Made by a program: the position numbers and the translations under genes. The notes beneath the pieces are model-generated. The model searched no databases, had not been told where the DNA came from, and saw only the letters and a program-made list of their open reading frames with translations. A stretch of DNA of 64,000 bases from Helicobacter sp. NHP19-012 (lineage in GTDB: Bacteria; Campylobacterota; Campylobacteria; Campylobacterales; Helicobacteraceae), in the NCBI RefSeq assembly GCF_019703325.1, contig NZ_AP024819.1:992001-1056000 (forward strand), in the 5' to 3' direction. Positions 58,431 to 64,000 of this stretch are shown piece after piece (position 1 is the first letter of the stretch; the number at the start of each line of letters is the position of its first letter).

Positions 58431-58896
58431 AAAGCCCTTAAGAGAGATTTTTAAAACGCAGGGCAAACCCTTTCAAGTGCCCCTACCCTACTTTAACCCC
58501 CAAAGGGCAGATGAGTGCGTGGAGTGCGTGGGGGGGTGTATGGGGGCGTGCCCCGAAAAGATCATCTTTAAAGAGCCGGGGCAAGTGCCCCATTTGGACT
58601 TTTCTAGGAGTGGTTGCACCTTTTGTGGGGCATGTTTCAAGGCGTGTGCGGAGTGTGCAGGGGTGTTAGATGAGAGTTTAGGGGGGATAAATGCGCTAGC
58701 ACTCATTGACCCCGATAAATGTCTAGGGCATCAAGGGGTGGTGTGCTTTGCGTGTGGCGATGCGTGTAAAGATAAAGCGATACACTTTTTGGGTATGTTT
58801 AAACCCCGTGTAGATTTGGGGGTTTGCACGGGGTGTGGGTTTTGTGTGGGGGTCTGCCCTACAGAGGCGATTTTATTTATAGAGAGGTCAGTATGA
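58423..58896 (+). CDS. napF: NapF-type ferredoxin (Nap accessory protein)
   Basis: A 157-residue cytoplasmic iron-sulfur protein with several 4Fe-4S motifs: CVECVGGCMGACP, CTFCGACFKACAEC, CFACGDACKDKA and CTGCGFCVGVCPTEA. This is typical of NapF, which helps mature periplasmic nitrate reductase. No napA, napG, napH or napB is in the window; NapF here is next to napD. It overlaps xthA and napD. Confidence 0.85.
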   Translation: MDKKPLREIFKTQGKPFQVPLPYFNPQRADECVECVGGCMGACPEKIIFKEPGQVPHLDFSRSGCTFCGACFKACAECAGVLDESLGGINALALIDPDKCLGHQGVVCFACGDACKDKAIHFLGMFKPRVDLGVCTGCGFCVGVCPTEAILFIERSV

Positions 58897-59231
58897 ATAT
58901 TTCAAGTGTGGTTGTGCGGGTAGAGTTGGAGGCGTTTGAGGGGGTCTTAGAGAGCCTTAAAAACATTGAACATGTTGAGGTGGGGGCGTTTGATAAAGAC
59001 AAGGGGGTCATCATCGCCTTGATAGAGGCGGAAAATGTCAATGAAGAGGTTCGGGCGAATCGGGCGATTGAGCAAACTAAGGGGGTGATTGGCGCACACA
59101 TGCACTATAGTTATAGCGATGAAAACCCCCTACCCCCCAATATCCAAGAGAGTTTAGAAAAGATTGAGAACACGGACGCTAAGGGTGTGCGCTACGGGGG
59201 GGATGTGAATAACTGGCTCTTGGATCAGTAG
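58893..59231 (+). CDS. napD: NapD, chaperone for periplasmic nitrate reductase
   Basis: A 112-residue protein of the NapD family, which binds the Tat signal of NapA during cofactor insertion. The opening NISSVVVRVELEAFEGVLE and IEHVEVGAFDKDKGVIIALI fit the ferredoxin-like fold. ATG 58893 overlaps the napF stop (ATGA). It is 1 bp short of the convergent gene at 59232. The molybdenum cofactor genes moaA and mobA in this window could serve the same enzyme. Confidence 0.85.
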   Translation: MNISSVVVRVELEAFEGVLESLKNIEHVEVGAFDKDKGVIIALIEAENVNEEVRANRAIEQTKGVIGAHMHYSYSDENPLPPNIQESLEKIENTDAKGVRYGGDVNNWLLDQ

Positions 59232-59720
59232 CTAGTTTGCCTTTCTAGTGTCGAGCCACTGCGATTTTAAATCTAGGGCGGTTTGTAAGGAGTTTTCAAG
59301 CTGGTTTAAGACGCTGAGTATTTTGCTGTAGTCTAGCCCGTCTTGGTTGGCGTTTTTCACTTCTTTTTGTAAGGCATTGGTGAGGTTTAGGGCTTTGTCC
59401 AGGTCCACGGGAGGTTCAATGGCTTTTTTAAAGACCGCCCCCAACCCTGTGGGTTTGGATGCGCCCTTATTAGGGTTTAAGATCGCCTTTAAGTTCTTGG
59501 TTTCTTGGTAGAGCTTGTCAAGCTGTTTGACTTGTTGGTAGTTTTTGCCTGTATCGATCGCCCCCTCTAGCATTTGGTTAGTTACGCTGACTAACTGGTC
59601 GGCTAACCCTGCGCTTTTGACTTGCTCTTGCACCAAGGCTTGTATGTCAATGCCCCAAAGGGGGATAAAGCCCAAGCAAAACAATAGGGGAGCTAAAAAC
59701 GCACGCAATCGTAAATCCAT
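59232..59720 (-). CDS. Exported coiled-coil protein, possible VirB5/TrbJ-like
   Basis: A 162-residue protein starting at ATG 59720 (AAGGA upstream) with a signal peptide (LRAFLAPLLFCLGFIPLWG) and then a largely helical Gln/Lys/Leu-rich region (KNYQQVKQLDKLYQETKNL). The layout resembles VirB5/TrbJ pilus-tip proteins, and comB6/comB7 lie just across ssrA, but the sequence similarity is weak. It could equally be an unrelated periplasmic protein. A longer frame upstream runs into ssrA and is not used. Confidence 0.55.
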   Translation of the reverse strand: MDLRLRAFLAPLLFCLGFIPLWGIDIQALVQEQVKSAGLADQLVSVTNQMLEGAIDTGKNYQQVKQLDKLYQETKNLKAILNPNKGASKPTGLGAVFKKAIEPPVDLDKALNLTNALQKEVKNANQDGLDYSKILSVLNQLENSLQTALDLKSQWLDTRKAN

Positions 59721-59752
59721 TTTTTTTAATCCTTCTAAATGCCAAATGTACA

Positions 59753-60110
59753 TGGTGGAGCTGTGGGGAGTCGAACCCCAGTCCAAAAATCGCGTCCTAA
59801 CATGGGCCTCTACATGCTTAGAGAAGTTAAAAGTCTTAAGGCTTCACGGGCTAACTTCTCCAAGCCCCAAAGAAACCCCTAGCTCTAGGCTTACTCTAAG
59901 AGGCGAGCGGCTCTTAAAGGCAATCGGCTAAGATGATGGAAGGCTTAGCAAACACCGATCGATCCGCCAAGTTCCAGCTCGCTACGCTGCTTTAGCGTAG
60001 TTGGGAGCGTAATTAGGATTGTTTACGGTTATTGTTTGTGTCGTTTTACAAGAGACACTTGGCATGCAACCCACGCAACGCAATCCCTGTCGAAATCCTA
60101 TTTCAGCCCC
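59753..60110 (-). ncRNA. ssrA: tmRNA (transfer-messenger RNA)
   Basis: Minus strand, 358 nt. The 5' end GGGGCTGAAATAGGATTTCG pairs with the 3' end, which reads GGACTGGGGTTCGACTCCCC and then CAGCTCCACCA, giving the tRNA-like acceptor and T arm with encoded CCA. The tag-coding frame (59982-60026) is VNNPNYAPNYAKAA then TAG, close to the H. pylori tag. It works with SmpB to free stalled ribosomes and mark the peptide for proteolysis. ssrA is a frequent integration site for mobile DNA. Confidence 0.96.
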
Positions 60111-60130
60111 TTACAAAAATAAGCCTACGA

Positions 60131-60139
60131 AGTATAGCA
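60131..60139 (-). promoter_or_regulatory. Predicted ssrA promoter (extended -10)
   Basis: TGCTATACT on the minus strand, about 20 bp upstream of the mature 5' end, in AT-rich DNA. Confidence 0.5.
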
Positions 60140-60183
60140 TAATAATCTTTTTATAGTTTTAAAAGCGATTAACCAAGACAAGT

Positions 60184-60189
60184 TAGAAT
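60184..60189 (+). promoter_or_regulatory. Predicted -10 of comB6
   Basis: TAGAAT lies 24 bp upstream of the TTG start of comB6, in the short gap between ssrA and comB6. Confidence 0.4.
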
Positions 60190-60213
60190 GCCCGTTTACA
60201 TCAAGGTCCAAAC

Positions 60214-61281
60214 TTGCAACTTTACCAAAACGTCTTGCACTTCTTTCTAGACCCAACGCATGCCTTGCTTGCACAAATCGGGCAAGAGATTTTGCAAAAC
60301 GCCTCCTTTCGGCTCTTGTGTAACCTTGCTATGTTGATCGCGCTCATGCTATGGGCTCTTAATCGGGTGCGCTTAGCCGACTTCTTTTTTCTAAGAACCT
60401 TGTTTTCTCTTTGCGCCTTTGCGCTGTTTTTCACGCTCTTTAACTACGCCACACACAACCCAACCGCCTTTTACACACAGCTAAAAGAGCTGATCTTTTA
60501 CGCCCCTAATGTCTTAACCCAACTCGTGCAACAAAGCCTGCAAGCCTCAAGCACTGCCTTCAACACCGACCCCACGCATTTTAATTTAGAGTTTTTACTA
60601 AACCAAAGCTTTCACAGCCTAGTGCTGCTAGCCACGCAAGCGCAAGGGCATTTAAACAACTTCATGGCGGGCTTTGTGTGTGCCCTTGTTGTAGCACAAG
60701 GGGCGCTACTCACCTATACTTTGGCGTTGACCTTAATCGTGTCTATTGAGCTGTTGCTGTGGCTTGCTTTGGCGGTGTTTGTCCTGCCTTTGGGGTTATT
60801 TGCCCCTAAACTTTTGTGGCACTATGCCAAAAAGTGCATGGCTTTGGCGTTTTACCAACCCCTAATTTTACTGCTTGCCTTTTACAACGCCCAAATTTTG
60901 CAACACTTGATTAGAACCCTTTTGCCAGCACCCACAGCTCCAACGCCCCCCTTGATCGGGGCGTATTTGACCCTTATTGTCAGCACACTTTTGGTTTTAT
61001 TTTTGTTATACCGCGTGCCCACCTTCCTCAATAGCTTGTTTGCCACGCAAGGGAGCGTGCAAGACCTGCAAGCCATGCTAAGTGCCAGTAAAAACGCATG
61101 GCTACAACACAGCCAAAGCGTGTTAAACGCCCCCCAAAGTAGCTCACCAAGCCTAGAGCAACACCACACCAGCACCCACAGCGCACAAGAGCCCCTAAAA
61201 GAGCCCTCTTTTCAAGTGCAAACCCTAAGCACCCCCAAAGTGCAAATACACCAAATTAAGGACAAGCATGAGATTGTTTAG
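60214..61281 (+). CDS. comB6: ComB6/VirB6-like polytopic membrane protein of the DNA-uptake type IV system
   Basis: A 355-residue protein with about six predicted membrane helices (for example NLAMLIALMLWALNRVRL and LLLWLALAVFVLPLGLFA), then a hydrophilic Ser/Gln/His-rich C-terminus. This is the VirB6/TrbL layout. The following lipoprotein closely matches ComB7, so this is the ComB6 position of the competence type IV system. The TTG start has AAGG upstream. It overlaps comB7. The usual comB8-comB10 do not follow. Confidence 0.75.
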   Translation: MQLYQNVLHFFLDPTHALLAQIGQEILQNASFRLLCNLAMLIALMLWALNRVRLADFFFLRTLFSLCAFALFFTLFNYATHNPTAFYTQLKELIFYAPNVLTQLVQQSLQASSTAFNTDPTHFNLEFLLNQSFHSLVLLATQAQGHLNNFMAGFVCALVVAQGALLTYTLALTLIVSIELLLWLALAVFVLPLGLFAPKLLWHYAKKCMALAFYQPLILLLAFYNAQILQHLIRTLLPAPTAPTPPLIGAYLTLIVSTLLVLFLLYRVPTFLNSLFATQGSVQDLQAMLSASKNAWLQHSQSVLNAPQSSSPSLEQHHTSTHSAQEPLKEPSFQVQTLSTPKVQIHQIKDKHEIV

Positions 61282-61423
61282 CCTGCTTTTAGCCCTTAGT
61301 CTGTCCGCTTGCACGAGCAAGTTTTACGAAATGCAAAAAAGCCCTTGCGCGCTTATAAGTGGAAAAACGCATGCAATTTCTCCAACACCACTTCAGGGAT
61401 CGCATCCTCGTGTATCTCTGTGA
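61268..61423 (+). CDS. comB7: ComB7-like small lipoprotein
   Basis: A 51-residue lipoprotein with signal peptide and lipobox LSLSAC (Cys15), then TSKFYEMQKSPCALISGKTH. H. pylori ComB7 has nearly the same CTSK..EMKKSPC pattern, so the call is good despite the small size. ComB7 anchors the outer-membrane part of the DNA-uptake machine and stabilises ComB9. It overlaps comB6 by 14 bp, and its 3' end lies antisense to the convergent gene at 61353-62129. The C-terminus is a few residues longer than in H. pylori. Confidence 0.75.
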   Translation: MRLFSLLLALSLSACTSKFYEMQKSPCALISGKTHAISPTPLQGSHPRVSL

Positions 61424-62129
61424 AAAAGGGGCTGTTAAATTGCGGGCTAATGGCGTTTTTATCCAACCAAAAGTTGGAGCCTAAAACGGGGATGGAAGTT
61501 GTAAACCCACAAAAGTGTAAAGCGTCTGCACGCCTAAAGCCAATCTCCCAATGGTAACCGCTTGCGGTGTTTAAAATAGGCTGGTAAAGGCTTTGGGCGA
61601 CCTCTTGGGTGCGCTCATCAAACAAGAGCCCCCGCACTTTAGAGTCCTTGTAAGAGCGCAGCCAATCGGCATAATACATGCTCGCATTTTCAATGTCCTC
61701 ATCGCTAAAATCGGTGTCTGCCCCCACAGCCTGTGCGCTCATTTGCAAAAGCTGGAGTGGGGAGGGCAGCTGGGTTAAAATATGCACATGCAAAGTGTTT
61801 GTGGCGGTGTTGACTAAAGAGCTTGTGCCCTCCTTAATGCCCTCATCTTGCATAAAAACCTTGAGTGCGTAGCCTTGTCTTTTTTTCTCGCCCATTTTGG
61901 CGACCAACTCGGCGTTGGTCCTTAGCTCTTCTTCTAGCATTTTATCAAAGCGCAAAACGAGCACATCCACCCTTAAGAGCGCGGCGACTTGTTTCATGTA
62001 ATTGCTGTAAAGCGTGGGGTCGTGCCACGGATAAGGCTTGTGTTGCATCAACACTTTATGGGCATAGGCGCGGGCATCGGCGATCAACACCGTCTTTTTC
62101 TGCTCTAAGATTTCTTTTAATGGATTCAT
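61353..62129 (-). CDS. Conserved hypothetical cytoplasmic protein
   Basis: A 258-residue protein with no signal peptide or membrane segment and no domain I recognise. It begins MNPLKEILEQKKTVLIADAR, has a YYADWLRSYKDSKVRGLLFD segment in the second half, and ends hydrophobic (EKLHAFFHL). AAAGG lies before the ATG. Its 3' end overlaps comB7 in antisense by 71 bp. It occupies the place where comB8 would be in H. pylori. Confidence 0.75.
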   Translation of the reverse strand: MNPLKEILEQKKTVLIADARAYAHKVLMQHKPYPWHDPTLYSNYMKQVAALLRVDVLVLRFDKMLEEELRTNAELVAKMGEKKRQGYALKVFMQDEGIKEGTSSLVNTATNTLHVHILTQLPSPLQLLQMSAQAVGADTDFSDEDIENASMYYADWLRSYKDSKVRGLLFDERTQEVAQSLYQPILNTASGYHWEIGFRRADALHFCGFTTSIPVLGSNFWLDKNAISPQFNSPFFTEIHEDAIPEVVLEKLHAFFHL

Positions 62130-62508
62130 TAAGACCTTTCTTTATAAATGTGGTGAATTATACTACCCTTTTTATGACTTTAAAGCATTTGAATACATAT
62201 TGATATTTTTTGAATCTCACCACTTTGCAAATCATAAAAAAGCACACAAGAAAGACAAATCGCCATACTTTCTAGCCCATTTAATCTTTGTGCTGATCCA
62301 TTTTACGCAAGGTTCACATAGGCAATGTGTGCATAAAAAAGTTAAGACATTAAGATTTTTCCTTTACTAGGTAACCCATTTTTACACACAAACAGGCTTT
62401 GTGTGTGATCTTTTATGGTTATGTTATCTAACAGTTTACTTTTTTTTTATTCTCCCTCGTTCGCATTACAATCAGTATTTCTTTTATTTTCATTTTCAAG
62501 GGGAGACA
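62130..62508. other. Intergenic interval with an inverted repeat
   Basis: About 380 bp of AT-rich DNA between divergent genes, presumably holding both promoters. It contains a perfect 9-bp inverted repeat, ACACACAAA-CAGGC-TTTGTGTGT (62384-62406), about 100 bp before the Sel1 gene start; it is not followed by a T-run typical of a terminator. An upstream in-frame extension of the Sel1 gene is not accepted. Confidence 0.5.
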
Positions 62509-62913
62509 ATGGAAGGATTGTTTAAAAAAGCAGGTCAAGTTGTGCTGTCAATGTTGTTATGCCTCAATTGGGCTTATGCAAACAAAAGCGCAGATCAGTA
62601 TTCGAGTGAAAGAGCAGATCAGTATTTTGAGGCTGGTTTAGAAGCGTATAAGAATAACAATTACTTAAAAGCTCTGCAAAACTTTCAAGAGGCAGCAAAG
62701 CTAGGGGATCCTAGGGGTTATTACGACTTAGCGGTGATGTATAAAAATGGAATTTATGGTGCCGGATTTGGACAGGACAAAAGGATGGCGCAGTATTTTT
62801 TTCAAAAGGCTTGTGATTTGGATCACCAATTTGGTTGTCGAGATATTGAAGGCACAGAACTCTATCAAGATCAAAATGTTGGTAGCATTAAATCCGATCA
62901 ACACATGCCTTGA
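62509..62913 (+). CDS. Sel1-repeat / Hcp-like exported protein
   Basis: A 134-residue protein with a signal peptide (GQVVLSMLLCLNWAYA) and Sel1/TPR repeats (YFEAGLEAYKNNNYLKALQ, GYYDLAVMYKNG, AQYFFQKACDLDHQFGC). The Cys pair in ACDLDHQFGC is the Helicobacter cysteine-rich (Hcp) hallmark. Shorter than most Hcp proteins. ATG 62509 has AAGGGGAG upstream. Remnants of two related genes are at 36.2-37.0 kb. Confidence 0.8.
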   Translation: MEGLFKKAGQVVLSMLLCLNWAYANKSADQYSSERADQYFEAGLEAYKNNNYLKALQNFQEAAKLGDPRGYYDLAVMYKNGIYGAGFGQDKRMAQYFFQKACDLDHQFGCRDIEGTELYQDQNVGSIKSDQHMP

Positions 62914-62938
62914 ATGCTTTTAAGCTGTGAGAAGTGTG

Positions 62939-64000
62939 TTAAACTTTAAACCTATTTAGCTCGCGATCAAAAACATCGGCGGTCTTGCTCAAAGAAGCAC
63001 TCGCTTGTGCAACCGCTTGCACGCTCTTTTGATTAGAGAGACTTAGCGTTCCAATCTCTTGAATCTCGCCCATGATGCCCTTCGTTTTTTGGGCCAGTTC
63101 CTTGAGAGATCGTGCATTTTGGACAATAGCATCGATGATGCTTTGGAGTTCCTGCACATTATTGTCCACAACCTCTTGCAAATTGTGAGCCACTTGAGAA
63201 ACCTTAACGATCTCTTGGGCATTGCTGTGCAAGTCTTTACTGATGTTATCCACACTTTGCACCACGCCCGTGATGGTAGAATTGATTTCATTCAAGCTAG
63301 ATTGCGTTTTTTCAGCCAATTTGCGTACTTCATCAGCCACCACCGCAAAGCCTCTACCATGTTCGCCCGCACGCGCCGCCTCAATAGCCGCATTGAGAGC
63401 TAGAAGGTTGGTTTGCTCGGCAATCTCTGCGATAATGGTCAATACTTTTTTGATTTCTTGGGTGTCATGGGAAGCGCGTTCTAGCCGATTAGAATATTCC
63501 ACACCTAATTGGGCGTTTTTACTTAGATTTTGGCTAAAGTCCTCAATTTGGGTATGCACTTCTACAAGAGTTTTGCTAGTGTTGACCAAGGTATCGCTGT
63601 TGGCTGCAGCATTGTCCGCCCCACTTAGAATATTGGTCACAACGCTTTCTCCATCGCGCACCACCACCTGAATGCGATCCTGCTCTTCTTGGGCATTGTT
63701 AAAGACCGTAGTGGAGCTATCTTGCAAGGTGCGCGCAATTTGGGTGTTTTGTGTGCTGTTGTTCTTGATGGTGGAGATGATACTATGGGTTTTTTCTAAG
63801 AAGGCATTGATGCTCCTAGAGATGGTTGCAATCTCATCTTTGCCCTTGACAGCGACTCTTTCTGTCAAATCGCCTTCCTTAGAGAGGAGCGCTTGGATCA
63901 ACTGCGTGAGGGTGATGAGGGGTTTGAAGAGGGTGTGCACAACCGCAAAGAATAAACCCAAAGAAAACACTAAAGACACGATGGAGGCAAAAAGAATCGT
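62939..64000 (-). CDS. Methyl-accepting chemotaxis protein, C-terminal part (truncated by window edge)
   Basis: The frame is open to the window edge, so the sensor and first membrane segment are outside. Present are the end of a membrane helix ([15 protein letters not shown]), a HAMP domain ([17 protein letters not shown]), and the signalling tip [20 protein letters not shown] with [18 protein letters not shown]. The third chemoreceptor of the window; the ligand is not known. Confidence 0.92.
   Translation of the reverse strand, partial: TILFASIVSLVFSLGLFFAVVHTLFKPLITLTQLIQALLSKEGDLTERVAVKGKDEIATISRSINAFLEKTHSIISTIKNNSTQNTQIARTLQDSSTTVFNNAQEEQDRIQVVVRDGESVVTNILSGADNAAANSDTLVNTSKTLVEVHTQIEDFSQNLSKNAQLGVEYSNRLERASHDTQEIKKVLTIIAEIAEQTNLLALNAAIEAARAGEHGRGFAVVADEVRKLAEKTQSSLNEINSTITGVVQSVDNISKDLHSNAQEIVKVSQVAHNLQEVVDNNVQELQSIIDAIVQNARSLKELAQKTKGIMGEIQEIGTLSLSNQKSVQAVAQASASLSKTADVFDRELNRFKV

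Overview
The window is chromosomal DNA of a gastric, non-pylori Helicobacter, most like the H. felis / H. heilmannii / H. bizzozeronii group. The evidence is the gene content (HpaA lipoprotein, RdxA-type nitroreductase, ComB6/ComB7, CrdABCD copper efflux, Helicobacter outer-membrane proteins, futalosine-route menaquinone genes) and many blocks in H. pylori gene order: mqnE-bamA-mqnC-M16, moaA...mobA-flhB, aroQ-pepP-folK-flhF-flhG-fliA-fliM-fliY, nifS-nifU, guaB/gatA. A napF-napD pair and other genes unlike H. pylori point away from that species. The exact species cannot be fixed by reading alone. Coding density is high. Three gene-poor, AT-rich, decaying stretches (about 3.6-4.66 kb, 36.1-37.6 kb and 38.7-40.7 kb) break it up.

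Layout. 0-3.6 kb: 3' end of hemE, a small outer-membrane protein, tRNA-Asn, and a minus-strand pair of a frameshifted zinc alcohol dehydrogenase and an NDH-2-like flavoprotein. 4.6-11.8 kb: fumC divergent from the copper-resistance operon crdA-crdB-crdC-crdD. 11.9-14.7 kb: rdgB and hypBCD (NiFe-hydrogenase maturation). 14.7-21.9 kb: minus-strand operon moaA-mqnE-bamA-mqnC-M16 peptidase homologue. 22.0-25.7 kb: two restriction-modification systems between moaA and mobA, the first (Hpy188I-like GIY-YIG type) flanked by about 65-bp imperfect direct repeats, the second of DpnII/GATC type. 25.7-31.2 kb: mobA, flhB, a lipase-like hydrolase, mqnD and a NIT-domain chemoreceptor. 31.5-36.1 kb: a large adhesin-like outer-membrane protein, rdxA, a small unknown gene, queH and an HP0902-like cupin. 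36.1-40.7 kb: Sel1/Hcp remnants, tiny ORFs, a frameshifted azlC with azlD, and a stretch with features of a plasmid mobilisation region. 40.7-43.7 kb: nifS, nifU (5' frameshift) and hpaA. 43.8-52.6 kb: a chemoreceptor and the aroQ-to-fliY flagellar regulatory operon. 52.6-57.6 kb: dnaJ, guaB, gatA, a TSUP permease and tRNA-Phe. 57.6-64 kb: xthA-napF-napD, a possible VirB5/TrbJ-like gene, ssrA (tmRNA), comB6-comB7, an unknown gene, a Sel1/Hcp protein and part of a third chemoreceptor.

Functionally the window covers anaerobic and microaerobic redox life: menaquinone synthesis by MqnC, MqnE and MqnD, molybdopterin cofactor by MoaA and MobA, hydrogenase maturation, fumarase, Nap accessory proteins, and the NIF-type Fe-S cluster machinery these enzymes need. 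It also covers motility and sensing (FlhB, FlhF, FlhG, FliA, FliM, FliY, three chemoreceptors) and envelope biogenesis (BamA, outer-membrane proteins, HpaA).

Most notable for a second look: the nested restriction-modification insertion that apparently duplicated the moaA promoter region, the isolated comB6-comB7 next to ssrA, and a group of frameshifted genes (alcohol dehydrogenase at a G6 tract, azlC at a T6 tract, nifU, Sel1). Each frameshift needs read-level confirmation before it is called biological. I did not find a clearly new multi-gene system.
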